This document shows positions 56,564-64,000 of a stretch of 64,000 nt of DNA, in pieces. Under the pieces are notes generated by a model that saw only the letters and a list, made by a program, of their open reading frames with translations, was not told the DNA's origin and did no database searches. The translations under genes and the position numbers were made by a program. Source of the stretch: Microbacterium yannicii (lineage in GTDB: Bacteria > Actinomycetota > Actinomycetes > Actinomycetales > Microbacteriaceae); contig NZ_JAMXMB010000009.1 in assembly GCF_024055635.1 (NCBI RefSeq), positions 1 through 64,000 of the forward strand, in the 5' to 3' direction. Every line of letters begins with the position of its first letter. Within the stretch, counting starts at the first letter, position 1.

Positions 56564-57727
56564 ATGACGGTGCCCTTCGCGACATCCGCCCGCTCGTCCG
56601 TCGGCATGGAGTGGGAGCTCATGCTCGCCGACACCGCGACGGGAGACCTCATCCCCCGCGCCCCCGACCTGCTCGCCGCACTCGAGGAACGCTCGAGTCT
56701 CGAGCGCTACACCGTCACCGGCGAACTGCTGACGAACACCGTCGAGGTGACGAGCGGCATCGGCGACACGGTGGCGGCGGCCGTGGACGACATCGCAGAC
56801 GCGATCGCGGAAGTGCGCACCTACACCGACCCGCATGGCATCGACCTGCTCTGCGCGGGCAGCCACCCGTTCGCCCAGTGGTACGACCAGAGCGTCACCG
56901 ACAAGACCCGCTATCACAAGCTCATCGAGCGCACGCAGTGGTGGGGACGCAACATGATGATCTGGGGCATCCACATCCACGTGGGCGTCGAGGACGTCAA
57001 CAAGGTGTTCCCCCTCATCAATGCCCTCGCCGTGTATCTGCCGCACCTGCAGGCGTTGTCGGCGTCGAGCCCGTTCTGGGCCGGCGAGCGCACCGGCTAT
57101 GCGTCAAACCGTGCCCTGGTCTTCCAGCAGCTCCCCACCGCCGGACTGCCCTGGCCGCTGCAGGACTGGAGCGAGTTCGAGGGCTACCTCGACGACATGG
57201 TCGGAACGGGCGTCATGGAGGATGCGACCGAGGTGCGCTGGGACATCCGCCCGGCGCCCCGGTGGGGCACCATCGAGGTGCGTGCATGCGACGGCATGTC
57301 GACCCTTCCCGAGCTCGCGGCTGTCTCCGCGCTGGTGCAGGTGCTGGTGGAGCACTTCTCGCGCCGGCTCGACGAGGGTCTTCCCCTCCAGACGATCCAG
57401 CCGTGGTTCATCCGCGAGAACAAGTGGCGCGCGGCGCGCTACGGCCTCGACGCACGCGTCATCGTCGATCACCGCGGCACGCAGCGGCTCGTATCGGAGC
57501 ACCTCCGCGAAACGCTGGCAGAGGTGGCGGACATCGCCGTGGAGCTCAAGTGCTCGCGCGAGCTCGCCGGGATCGAATCGATCCTGAGCGGCGGCGCGAG
57601 CTACTCGCGCCAGCTCGCGGTCGCTGATGCGGCCGACGGCGACCTGCGCGAGGTCGTGCGGCACCTGGTCGGCGAGTTCCGCTCGGGCCCGACACTGCGC
57701 GAGCACCTGGCGACGCTCGGCCACTGA
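56564..57727 (+). CDS. carboxylate-amine ligase, YbdK family (GCS2)
   Basis: A 387-residue member of the glutamate-cysteine ligase type 2 family, ATP-dependent enzymes that join a carboxylate to an amine. The pattern is present: SVGMEWELML at the N-terminus (metal-binding Glu in MEWE), TNTVEVTSGIGDT, CAGSHPFAQW, GIHIHVGVEDV and RWDIRPAPRWGTIEVRACDG. YbdK shows weak glutamate-cysteine ligase activity in E. coli, and actinobacterial relatives have not been assigned a firm substrate. The ATG at 56564 is set by a leaderless promoter. It is inserted between rpsP and ffh. Confidence 0.88.
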   Translation: MTVPFATSARSSVGMEWELMLADTATGDLIPRAPDLLAALEERSSLERYTVTGELLTNTVEVTSGIGDTVAAAVDDIADAIAEVRTYTDPHGIDLLCAGSHPFAQWYDQSVTDKTRYHKLIERTQWWGRNMMIWGIHIHVGVEDVNKVFPLINALAVYLPHLQALSASSPFWAGERTGYASNRALVFQQLPTAGLPWPLQDWSEFEGYLDDMVGTGVMEDATEVRWDIRPAPRWGTIEVRACDGMSTLPELAAVSALVQVLVEHFSRRLDEGLPLQTIQPWFIRENKWRAARYGLDARVIVDHRGTQRLVSEHLRETLAEVADIAVELKCSRELAGIESILSGGASYSRQLAVADAADGDLREVVRHLVGEFRSGPTLREHLATLGH

Positions 57728-57747
57728 GCCTCACGGCTGCGGAGTAC

Positions 57748-57772
57748 CGGATGCCGCGGCCCGCGGCATCCG
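57748..57772. terminator. bidirectional terminator between the YbdK-type gene and ffh
   Basis: CGGATGCCGCG and CGCGGCATCCG form an 11-bp perfect stem with a 3-nt loop, 20 nt after the plus-strand stop and 13 nt beyond the ffh stop. Short TT follows on the plus side only. Confidence 0.6.
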
Positions 57773-57785
57773 TTGCCCGCCGGCG

Positions 57786-59351
57786 TCAGCCGCGACCCAG
57801 CATCTTCTGCAGTTCGGCGAGGTCCGCCTCGGTCGGCGCGCCTTTCGCACCGCCGCCGCCCAGCCCGAACCCCGAGCCGGTGGGCGCCTGCGCCGCTTCC
57901 GTCAGCGCACCCGCGTTCTCGGCCGCGCGCTTGGCCGGGTTGCCCGAACGGGACCCCTTCGCCTTCTGCTGCTTGCCCCGCTTGGACGAGGCGCCCGGCC
58001 GGCCGGCGCCGGGGATGGGGCCCATGCCGGGGATGTTGGGGACGCCACCGCGGGCGACCGTCTTCATCATCTTGGCCGCCTGGTCGAACCGCTGCACGAG
58101 CTGGTTGACGTCGGTCACCGTCATGCCCGAGCCGCGCGCGATGCGCAGTCGCCGGGAGCCGTTGAGCAGCTTCGTGTTGCGACGCTCCGCCGGGGTCATC
58201 GAGCGGATGATCGCCTCGGTGCGGTCGATCTCGCGCTCGTCGAAGTCGTCGAGCTGCTGCTTCATCGAGCCCATGCCCGGCAGCATCCCGAGCATCTTCT
58301 TCATCGAGCCCATCTTGCGCATCTGCTGCATCTGGACGAGGAAGTCTTCGAGGGTGAACTGCTCGGTCGCGAGCTTCTCCGCGACCTTGAGGGCCTCTTC
58401 CTCGTCGAACGCCTGCTGCGCCTGTTCGATGAGGGTGAGGATGTCGCCCAGGTCGAGGATGCGCGACGCCATGCGGTCCGGGTGGAACGCCTCGAGGTCG
58501 TCGAGCCCCTCGCCCGTGGACGCGAAGATGATGGGACGGCCAGTGACGGAGGCCACCGAGAGGGCTGCACCACCGCGGGCGTCGCCGTCGAGCTTCGACA
58601 GCACGACGCCGGTGAAGTCGACGCCGTCCTGGAACGCCTTCGCCGTGTTGACGGCATCCTGTCCGATCATCGCGTCGATGACGAACAGCACCTCGTCGGG
58701 ATCCGTCGCCTTGCGGATGTCGGCGGCCTGCTTCATGAGCTCGGCGTCGACGCCGAGGCGGCCGGCGGTGTCGATGATGACGATGTCGTGCTGCTGGCGG
58801 CGCGCGACGTCGACACCGTCCTTCGCGACCTTGACCGGGTCGCCGGTGCCGTTGCCGGGCTCGGGAGCGTAGATGGCGGCGCCCGCGCGCTCGGCGACGA
58901 CCTGCAGCTGGTTGACGGCGTTGGGGCGCTGGAGGTCGGCGGCGACGAGGAGCGGCGTGTGGCCGTCCTTCTCGAGCATCCTGGCGAGCTTGCCGGCGAA
59001 GGTCGTCTTGCCCGAGCCCTGCAGGCCCGCGAGCATGATCACCGTCGGCGGGTTCTTGGCGAACTGCAGCCGGCGCTGCTCGCCGCCCAGGATCGCCACG
59101 AGCTCCTCGTTGACGATCTGCACGACCTGCTGCGCCGGGTTCAGCGCCTTGCTCACCTCGTCGCCGAGCGCGCGCTCGCGCACCTTGGCGGTGAACTCCT
59201 TGACGACGGGCAGCGCCACGTCGGCGTCGAGCAGGGCGCGCCGGATCTCGCGGACGGTGCCGTCGACATCCGCGGGCGTGAGCTGCCCCTTCTTGCGGAG
59301 GTTGCGGAAGGTCTCGGTGAGCCGGTCGGAGAGGGTGCCGAAAGTCGCCAT
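57786..59351 (-). CDS. ffh: signal recognition particle protein
   Basis: SRP54 homologue that recognises signal sequences on ribosomes and delivers them to FtsY. The 521-residue protein has the N domain, then the GTPase domain with LAGLQGSGKTTFAGKLA, DTAGRLGVDAELM and the KLDGDARGG motif. The methionine-rich M domain (LVQMQQMRKMGSMKKMLGML, RIARGSGMTVTDVNQLV) follows, with a Gly/Arg/Lys-rich tail. TAGAAT lies upstream of a GGGGA ribosome site. It opens the row of rRNA/tRNA and secretion genes to its left. Confidence 0.97.
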   Translation of the reverse strand: MATFGTLSDRLTETFRNLRKKGQLTPADVDGTVREIRRALLDADVALPVVKEFTAKVRERALGDEVSKALNPAQQVVQIVNEELVAILGGEQRRLQFAKNPPTVIMLAGLQGSGKTTFAGKLARMLEKDGHTPLLVAADLQRPNAVNQLQVVAERAGAAIYAPEPGNGTGDPVKVAKDGVDVARRQQHDIVIIDTAGRLGVDAELMKQAADIRKATDPDEVLFVIDAMIGQDAVNTAKAFQDGVDFTGVVLSKLDGDARGGAALSVASVTGRPIIFASTGEGLDDLEAFHPDRMASRILDLGDILTLIEQAQQAFDEEEALKVAEKLATEQFTLEDFLVQMQQMRKMGSMKKMLGMLPGMGSMKQQLDDFDEREIDRTEAIIRSMTPAERRNTKLLNGSRRLRIARGSGMTVTDVNQLVQRFDQAAKMMKTVARGGVPNIPGMGPIPGAGRPGASSKRGKQQKAKGSRSGNPAKRAAENAGALTEAAQAPTGSGFGLGGGGAKGAPTEADLAELQKMLGRG

Positions 59352-59464
59352 GATTCCCCGATTCTACGCGAGCGGATGCCGCGTGCCGCCGCCCGCCGCG
59401 CAGCCCGACATCCGTGGCCGTAGCCGTGCGACCGGCGGCGCTCGGTGAACCCGGTGGCGCGGGG

Positions 59465-60457
59465 TCACGTGGGGCCGAGCTCCTGGAAGAGGGTGAGCTG
59501 CAGGCCCGCGGGACCCCGCAGGCGAGCGTTGCGAGAGTGCCAGGGTGTCACCCGCGCGGATGCCTCGATCTCGGCGCCGCCCTCATCGAGCCGCGCGACC
59601 GCGGCGTCGGTGTCGGCGACCTCCAGGGCCAGGCGGATGCGGTCGCTCGGTGCGTCGCCGTCGGTCTCGACCCGGTCGATGAACTCCACCTGCGCCGGAT
59701 TGGCGATCTCGAGCGTCGCGCGGCCCGCGGCGAGGATCGCGACCCGCGCGCCGCCCTCGGCCTCGTAGGCCTCCGCCTGCGGCATGCCGACGACGTCGCG
59801 ATAGAACGCCAGCGTCTGCTCGAAGGCCGAGGCCTGAACCACCACGCGCAACTGGGCCACCTTCCCCACCGGCGCCGTCGACGACATCGGCGCCGCCGCA
59901 TCGGCCGCGAGCGACAGGAACCGCGACAAGGACGTGCGTCCTGCGCCGTCGTGCGCCCACGCTTCGATCGCGGCGAGGACGGCACCGCCCCATGCGGCCC
60001 CCGCGACCTCAGCGCTCAGGCGGTCGGCGCCGCCGCGCACCAAGCGGGCCGACACCGCGCGCGCCACTCGTGCCCGCCGCAGCGCCGCGTCGCGCTCCAA
60101 CTCGGTCTCGAGGCCCATGGCGACGGCGTTGACGATGCCGAGCGCGAGGCTGTCGGGCGCGAAGGAATCGGCGACGGCGAGGGTCTCGCGTCGGACGAGG
60201 GCCGCGGCATCCGCTCCGCCATCACTCGACAGCCGGTGCTCGAACACCGCCAGCCGCTCATCGAGCCCCGCCCACAGGACGTCGGACTTCGACGAGAAGT
60301 AGTTGAAGAAGCTCGACCGGCTGACACCGGCGCGGCTGGCGATGTCGATGATCGAAGTCTGCTCGTACCCCTGCTCGAGGAAGAGCTCGCACGCCGCCTC
60401 GGCGATGGTCTCGCGCGACGATGCCTTGGGCCGTCCTGCGCGTGGCTCGGTGGACAT
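59465..60457 (-). CDS. TetR-type regulator fused to a glyoxalase/VOC domain
   Basis: A 330-residue two-part protein. Residues 1-70 are a TetR helix-turn-helix (RETIAEAACELFLEQGYEQT, IIDIASRAGVSRSSFFNYFS). A helical regulatory domain continues to about 190. Residues 205-330 form a VOC fold (VAQLRVVVQASAFEQTLAFY, RDVVGMPQAEAY, GPAGLQLTLFQEL). The usual first metal ligand is not obvious, so the VOC part may bind a ligand rather than catalyse. A TAAGGT box 6 nt upstream sets the ATG. It is divergent from lipB; an imperfect CGTC-10 nt-GACG repeat at 60534-60551 overlaps the lipB -10 and may be its operator. Confidence 0.85.
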   Translation of the reverse strand: MSTEPRAGRPKASSRETIAEAACELFLEQGYEQTSIIDIASRAGVSRSSFFNYFSSKSDVLWAGLDERLAVFEHRLSSDGGADAAALVRRETLAVADSFAPDSLALGIVNAVAMGLETELERDAALRRARVARAVSARLVRGGADRLSAEVAGAAWGGAVLAAIEAWAHDGAGRTSLSRFLSLAADAAAPMSSTAPVGKVAQLRVVVQASAFEQTLAFYRDVVGMPQAEAYEAEGGARVAILAAGRATLEIANPAQVEFIDRVETDGDAPSDRIRLALEVADTDAAVARLDEGGAEIEASARVTPWHSRNARLRGPAGLQLTLFQELGPT

Positions 60458-60463
60458 GAAGCC

Positions 60464-60469
60464 ACCTTA
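60464..60469 (-). promoter_or_regulatory. -10 box of leaderless tetR-VOC promoter
   Basis: TAAGGT on the minus strand, exactly 6 nt before the ATG at 60457. Confidence 0.6.
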
Positions 60470-60533
60470 GAGCCGGCCACGGTGCGACACGAAGGCAATC
60501 CCTGTGCGCGAGCGGCGCGCCGATCTGCATCGA

Positions 60534-60551
60534 CGTCTGTATTGTTGGACG
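60534..60551 (+). promoter_or_regulatory. lipB promoter with overlapping partial palindrome
   Basis: TATTGT at 60540-60545 is a likely -10, 46 nt before the lipB ATG. CGTC and GACG (60534-60537 and 60548-60551) flank it as a short inverted repeat that could bind the adjacent TetR-type protein. The -35 is poor. Confidence 0.3.
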
Positions 60552-60591
60552 CGGTTCATCAATCGCCACGAGCGAACGACTGAGGAGTGCG

Positions 60592-61230
60592 ATGCTCGAC
60601 ATCCAGACCGTCGGCCTGTCCCCCGACTACGTGCCCTACCTCGATGGCTGGGCGCTGCAGCGCAGTGTCCACACCGACGTGGTGGCCGGTACCCGTCCCG
60701 ATACTCTCCTGCTGCTCGAGCACGAGCCGGTGTACACGGCGGGCGCGCGAACCGCCAGACACGAGCGACCGACGGACGGCACGCCCGTCGTCGATGTCGA
60801 CCGGGGTGGCAAGATCACGTGGCACGGACCCGGTCAGCTCGTCGGCTACCCCATCGTGCGGCTTCGCGAGCCGGTGGACGTCGTCGCCCATGTGCGGCGC
60901 ATCGAGCACCTCCTGATCGACGTTCTGCGCCGGTTCGACGTCGAGGGTTACCGCGTCGAGGGCCGCAGCGGCGTGTGGGTGCGCCGTCCGCTCGGCGAAG
61001 ACAAGGTGGCCGCGATCGGCGTCCGCGTCCAGCGGGGCGTGACCATGCACGGCTTCGCGCTCAACTGCGCCAACTCCCTCGCCGGCTTCCGCGGGATCAT
61101 CCCGTGCGGGATCACGGATGCCGGAGTCACGACGCTCAGTGAGGTCGCCGGCGCGGAGATCGCTCCCCGAGATGTCGTCGAAACGGTGAGCCGCGTGTTC
61201 GCCGACGACTTCGCGGCGGTGCCCGCATGA
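60592..61230 (+). CDS. lipB: octanoyltransferase
   Basis: Transfers octanoyl from acyl-carrier protein to the lipoyl domains of dehydrogenase complexes and the glycine cleavage H protein. The 212-residue protein has the family motifs [33 protein letters not shown] and [17 protein letters not shown], with the catalytic Cys in the last and the Lys in [19 protein letters not shown] lies 5 nt upstream of the ATG. It overlaps lipA by four bases, the usual lipB-lipA pair. Confidence 0.96.
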   Translation: MLDIQTVGLSPDYVPYLDGWALQRSVHTDVVAGTRPDTLLLLEHEPVYTAGARTARHERPTDGTPVVDVDRGGKITWHGPGQLVGYPIVRLREPVDVVAHVRRIEHLLIDVLRRFDVEGYRVEGRSGVWVRRPLGEDKVAAIGVRVQRGVTMHGFALNCANSLAGFRGIIPCGITDAGVTTLSEVAGAEIAPRDVVETVSRVFADDFAAVPA

Positions 61231-62273
61231 GCGCCTGCGGCACCGGTGGCGCTGCCGGCCAGGGCGCCGAGCGCGCTCCGGGATCCGGCCCCGACGGACG
61301 CAAGCTCCTGCGCCTCGAGGTGCGCAACGCGCAGACGCCCATCGAACGCAAGCCCGAGTGGATCAAGACCAAGGCCAAGATGGGTCCCGAGTATCAGGCG
61401 CTGCACTCTCTCGTGAAGAGCGAAGAGCTGCACACCGTCTGCCAGGAAGCCGGCTGCCCGAACATCTACGAGTGCTGGGAGGACCGCGAGGCCACGTTCC
61501 TCATCGGGGGGTCGCAGTGCACCCGCCGCTGCGACTTCTGCCAGATCGACACCGGCAAGCCTGCCGACTACGACACCGATGAGCCTCGTCGTGTGGCCGA
61601 CAGCGTCGTGCGCATGAACCTGCGCTACGCGACGGTGACCGGCGTCGCCCGCGACGATCTGCCCGACGGCGGAGCGTGGCTGCACGCCGAGACGGTGCGG
61701 CAGATCCACGCGATGAATCCCGGCACGGGCGTGGAGATCCTCGCGACCGACTTCAACGGCGATCCTGCACTGCTGGGCGAGGTGTTCGAGAGCCGGCCCG
61801 AGGTCTTCGCGCACAACGTCGAGACCGTGCCGCGCATCTTCAAGCGGATCCGACCGGCGTTCCGCTACGAGCGCTCGCTCGACGTCCTGACGCAGGCCCG
61901 GGACGCCGGACTCATCACCAAGTCGAACCTCATCCTGGGGATGGGAGAGGAGCCCGAAGAGGTCGTGCAGGCGCTCGAAGACCTCCACGCGGCCGGCACC
62001 GACATCATCACGATCACGCAGTACCTGCGGCCGTCACCCCGTCACCTTCCGGTCGCCCGCTGGGTGAAGCCGCAGGAGTTCGTCGAGTTCAAGGACGAGG
62101 CCGAGCGCATCGGCTTCCTCGGCGTGCTCGCGGGACCGCTCGTGCGCTCGTCGTACCGCGCGGGGCGTCTGTGGGCGCAGTCGATGCTGTCCAAGGGCCA
62201 CGACATCCCGGCGCATCTCGCGCACATCGCGGAGGACGTGCACGTCGACCGCGGCTTCGCGCAGGCTGTCTGA
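61227..62273 (+). CDS. lipA: lipoyl synthase
   Basis: Radical-SAM enzyme that inserts two sulfurs into the octanoyl group. The auxiliary cluster cysteines are in [16 protein letters not shown] (C-x4-C-x5-C) and the radical-SAM triad is [10 protein letters not shown] (CxxxCxxC). The C-terminal RSSYRAG serine ligand is present. At 348 residues the enzyme has the normal length, with a Gly/Ala-rich start of about 25 residues. The ATG at 61227 overlaps the lipB stop. Confidence 0.97.
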   Translation: MSACGTGGAAGQGAERAPGSGPDGRKLLRLEVRNAQTPIERKPEWIKTKAKMGPEYQALHSLVKSEELHTVCQEAGCPNIYECWEDREATFLIGGSQCTRRCDFCQIDTGKPADYDTDEPRRVADSVVRMNLRYATVTGVARDDLPDGGAWLHAETVRQIHAMNPGTGVEILATDFNGDPALLGEVFESRPEVFAHNVETVPRIFKRIRPAFRYERSLDVLTQARDAGLITKSNLILGMGEEPEEVVQALEDLHAAGTDIITITQYLRPSPRHLPVARWVKPQEFVEFKDEAERIGFLGVLAGPLVRSSYRAGRLWAQSMLSKGHDIPAHLAHIAEDVHVDRGFAQAV

Positions 62274-62309
62274 CCCGGGTGGTGTGACGGCGGCGGTCTG
62301 ACCACGGCG

Positions 62310-62810
62310 TCAGTCCGCGCTCGTCACCGACAGCACCGCGCCACCCGAGTCGAGGTTGACGAGCAGCACATCGTCGGTCGCGTCGGGGTCGAGCGCGTAT
62401 TCGAGCACGGCGAAGGGGTCCGACCCCCCGTGCTCATCGGCGAGGATCGTCATGCTCATGAGCTGCAGGGAGCGGATCACATCGATCTGGATGTCTCCGG
62501 AGATGTCGACGAGCGTGTCTTCGAGCGCCTCCCCCAGCGCCTCCTGCTGCTGCAGGATGTACTCGGTCACCTCGCTGGTGCGATCGTTCAGCTCGTCGAC
62601 CATCGAGTTGCGGGCGCTCCGATCGATGTCTTCGAGCGATGCGATGAGCGCGGCCGCGACGTCGAGCGCCGCTTCCGACACATCGTCCTGGTCGGGCGCC
62701 GTCAGGTCGACGGTGACCGACTGGTCGCCCAACTCCACGTTCTCCGACCAGAAGATCGATCCGTCAGGCCCCGATTCGAGGAGTCCGAAGTAGTCGTGCT
62801 CGATCGCCAT
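62310..62810 (-). CDS. DUF2004-like acidic protein
   Basis: A 166-residue, strongly acidic, mostly helical protein. It opens IEHDYFGLLESGPDGSIFWS and has ELGDQSVTVDLTAPD, a pattern I associate with DUF2004 proteins of Actinobacteria; the function is unknown. The start at 62810 is supported by GGGGGA just upstream; an ATG 45 bases earlier is possible. It stands between lipA (convergent) and ftsY. Confidence 0.72.
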   Translation of the reverse strand: MAIEHDYFGLLESGPDGSIFWSENVELGDQSVTVDLTAPDQDDVSEAALDVAAALIASLEDIDRSARNSMVDELNDRTSEVTEYILQQQEALGEALEDTLVDISGDIQIDVIRSLQLMSMTILADEHGGSDPFAVLEYALDPDATDDVLLVNLDSGGAVLSVTSAD

Positions 62811-62891
62811 TCCCCCATGAAACCGCACGGAGCGCGCCGGCGATAGCCCGAACACGGCATGGCGCGGATTCCGTCCGCCGCGGCGACGGAA

Positions 62892-63764
62892 TCAGTCGAC
62901 GAGGGATGCCGCGAACACGTGCGGCGTGAAGCCGGTCAGGTCGCCGATGCCCTCGCCCTGACCCAGCAGCTTCACCGGAATCCCCGTCCGCTCCTGCACC
63001 GCGAGCACGAATCCGCCCTTCGCGGAACCGTCGAGCTTCGTCAGCACGAGCCCGGTCACGCCGGCGTGCTCGAGGAACGCCTGCGCCTGCATGACCCCGT
63101 TCTGCCCGGTCGTCGCATCCAGCACGAGCAACACCTCGCTGATCGGCGCCTGCTTCTCGATGACGCGGCGGATCTTGCTGAGCTCGTCCATCAGGCCGCC
63201 CTTGGTGTGCAGGCGCCCCGCCGTGTCCACCAGGACGATCTCGGTGCCGGTGCTCTTGGCGTACTCGATGGTCTGGAAGGCGACGGATGCCGGATCCTGG
63301 CCCTCCTGCTGGGGGCGCACGATCGCGGCGCCGCCCCGCTCGGCCCAGGTCGCGAGCTGGTCGACGGCCGCGGCCCGGAACGTGTCGGCCGCGCCGACGA
63401 CGACCGATCGCCCGTAGCGCTGCAGGAACTTCGCGAACTTGCCGATCGTGGTGGTCTTGCCGACGCCGTTCACGCCGACGACGAGCACCACGGCCGGCCG
63501 CTCCGTGAGGCGCAGAGTGGTGTCGAACTTCGCGAAGTGCTCCTCCAGCGTCTCCTTGAGCATCCGCTGAAGGTCGCGCGGGTCGGTCGTGCGGTATCGC
63601 TCGACCTTGGCGCGCAGCTCATCGATGATGCGCTCGGTGATGTCCGGGCCGAAGTCGGCCGTCAGCAGCGCGGTCTCGAGGTCTTCCCAGGTGGTCTCGT
63701 CGATCGTGGGCTTGACGAACATGCCGCGCAGCGCGCGTCCGAGCGACCAGGAGCTCTCTGCCAT
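62892..63764 (-). CDS. ftsY: signal recognition particle receptor FtsY
   Basis: SRP receptor GTPase at the membrane. The 290-residue protein has the NG domain with GVNGVGKTTTIGKFAK, GAADTFRAAAVDQL, DTAGRLHTKGGLM, KLDGSAKGG and the C-terminal GEGIGDLTGFTPHVF. The acidic A domain is essentially missing: only about 15 residues lie before the N domain, so membrane binding probably depends on the basic start (GRALRGMFVKPT). A TAGGCT box 6 nt upstream of the ATG sets a leaderless start. Confidence 0.96.
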   Translation of the reverse strand: MAESSWSLGRALRGMFVKPTIDETTWEDLETALLTADFGPDITERIIDELRAKVERYRTTDPRDLQRMLKETLEEHFAKFDTTLRLTERPAVVLVVGVNGVGKTTTIGKFAKFLQRYGRSVVVGAADTFRAAAVDQLATWAERGGAAIVRPQQEGQDPASVAFQTIEYAKSTGTEIVLVDTAGRLHTKGGLMDELSKIRRVIEKQAPISEVLLVLDATTGQNGVMQAQAFLEHAGVTGLVLTKLDGSAKGGFVLAVQERTGIPVKLLGQGEGIGDLTGFTPHVFAASLVD

Positions 63765-63770
63765 CCCCCC

Positions 63771-63776
63771 AGCCTA
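63771..63776 (-). promoter_or_regulatory. -10 box of leaderless ftsY promoter
   Basis: TAGGCT on the minus strand, exactly 6 nt (all G) before the ftsY ATG at 63764. Confidence 0.6.
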
Positions 63777-63790
63777 GGCGCCGGACACCG

Positions 63791-64000
63791 TCAGTCGGAC
63801 GCGGGCGCCACCGCGATGCCGACGTACTCGTTCAGCAGGCCCGTGACTTCGGTGCCGATGTCCTGCCCGGCCGGGCACTCCACGTTGACGACCAGTGAGG
63901 TGCCCAGCGCCCCGAAGGTGCGACCGAACTCGCTCCAGCTCGCGTCGTCGCCGCCTGCCCCGCCACTGCCCCCGACCATGCGGATCTCGACGGTCCCCTC
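63791..64000 (-). CDS. 3' end of a gene cut by the window edge, unknown
   Basis: The last 69 codons of a minus-strand gene that continues beyond 64000. The visible tail reads ...GTVEIRMVGGSGGAGG, SLVVNVECPAGQDIGTEVTG and LLNEYVGIAVAPASD at the stop. No family is recognisable from this part. An ATG at 63979 is inside the frame, but the frame stays open to the edge, so the true start is probably outside. It ends 14 bp upstream of the ftsY -10 box. Confidence 0.5.
   Translation of the reverse strand, partial: EGTVEIRMVGGSGGAGGDDASWSEFGRTFGALGTSLVVNVECPAGQDIGTEVTGLLNEYVGIAVAPASD

Overview
The window is a high-GC actinobacterial chromosome segment, most likely Microbacteriaceae (Microbacterium or a close relative). 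This is judged from gene order, protein-sequence character, GatCAB-dependent tRNA amidation, GTG/TTG starts, and many leaderless promoters of the form TANNNT-6 nt-start codon. No 16S gene is present, so the genus is an inference. Nearly all of it is coding. I see no tRNA, rRNA, CRISPR array, prophage or insertion sequence.

Left part (1-10.4 kb): gatCAB, an acyl-CoA ligase, a YciI-like protein, then cysteine desulfurase-mnmA-ligA. 10.4-16.9 kb (plus strand): glgX-glgE-glgB, an alpha-glucan operon. 16.9-22.8 kb: a thioredoxin/TPR co-chaperone, an unusual membrane/lipoprotein, an AI-2E-type permease, a hydrolase, a zinc-ribbon protein and a secreted lytic-transglycosylase-like protein. 22.8-27.8 kb (minus): rpsB-tsf-pyrH-frr-cdsA-DivIVA-like. 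28-35 kb: an M23 peptidase-like protein, then rplS-lepB-rnhB-DUF2469-yraN-comM-dprA-xerC, where dprA is broken by a one-base deletion.

35.4-43.1 kb: a small membrane protein, map, and a treX-treY-treZ operon that turns alpha-glucan into trehalose. 43.2-54.9 kb: a nitrate/nitrite assimilation region (nirB-nirD-cobA-hemD/HTH fusion; narK; an assimilatory nitrate reductase fused to a CysJ-like diflavin reductase). The lone housekeeping gene trmD lies inside it. 54.9-64 kb: rimM-khpA-rpsP, a YbdK-type ligase, ffh, a TetR-VOC fusion, lipB-lipA, a DUF2004-like protein, ftsY, and a gene cut by the window edge.

In many actinobacteria ffh-rpsP-khpA-rimM-trmD-rplS-lepB-rnhB-yraN-comM-dprA-xerC is nearly contiguous. 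Here the same genes keep order and strand, but nitrate and trehalose modules have been inserted between them. The nirB and narK promoters share a 66-bp ungapped block, which, with the HemD/HTH (NnaR-type) gene in the nir operon, suggests one nitrogen regulon. The genes best worth a second look are dprA, the TetR-VOC fusion, the membrane/lipoprotein at 17.9-19.7 kb, the shared nitrogen promoter, and an over-represented GGATGCC/GGCATCC word.
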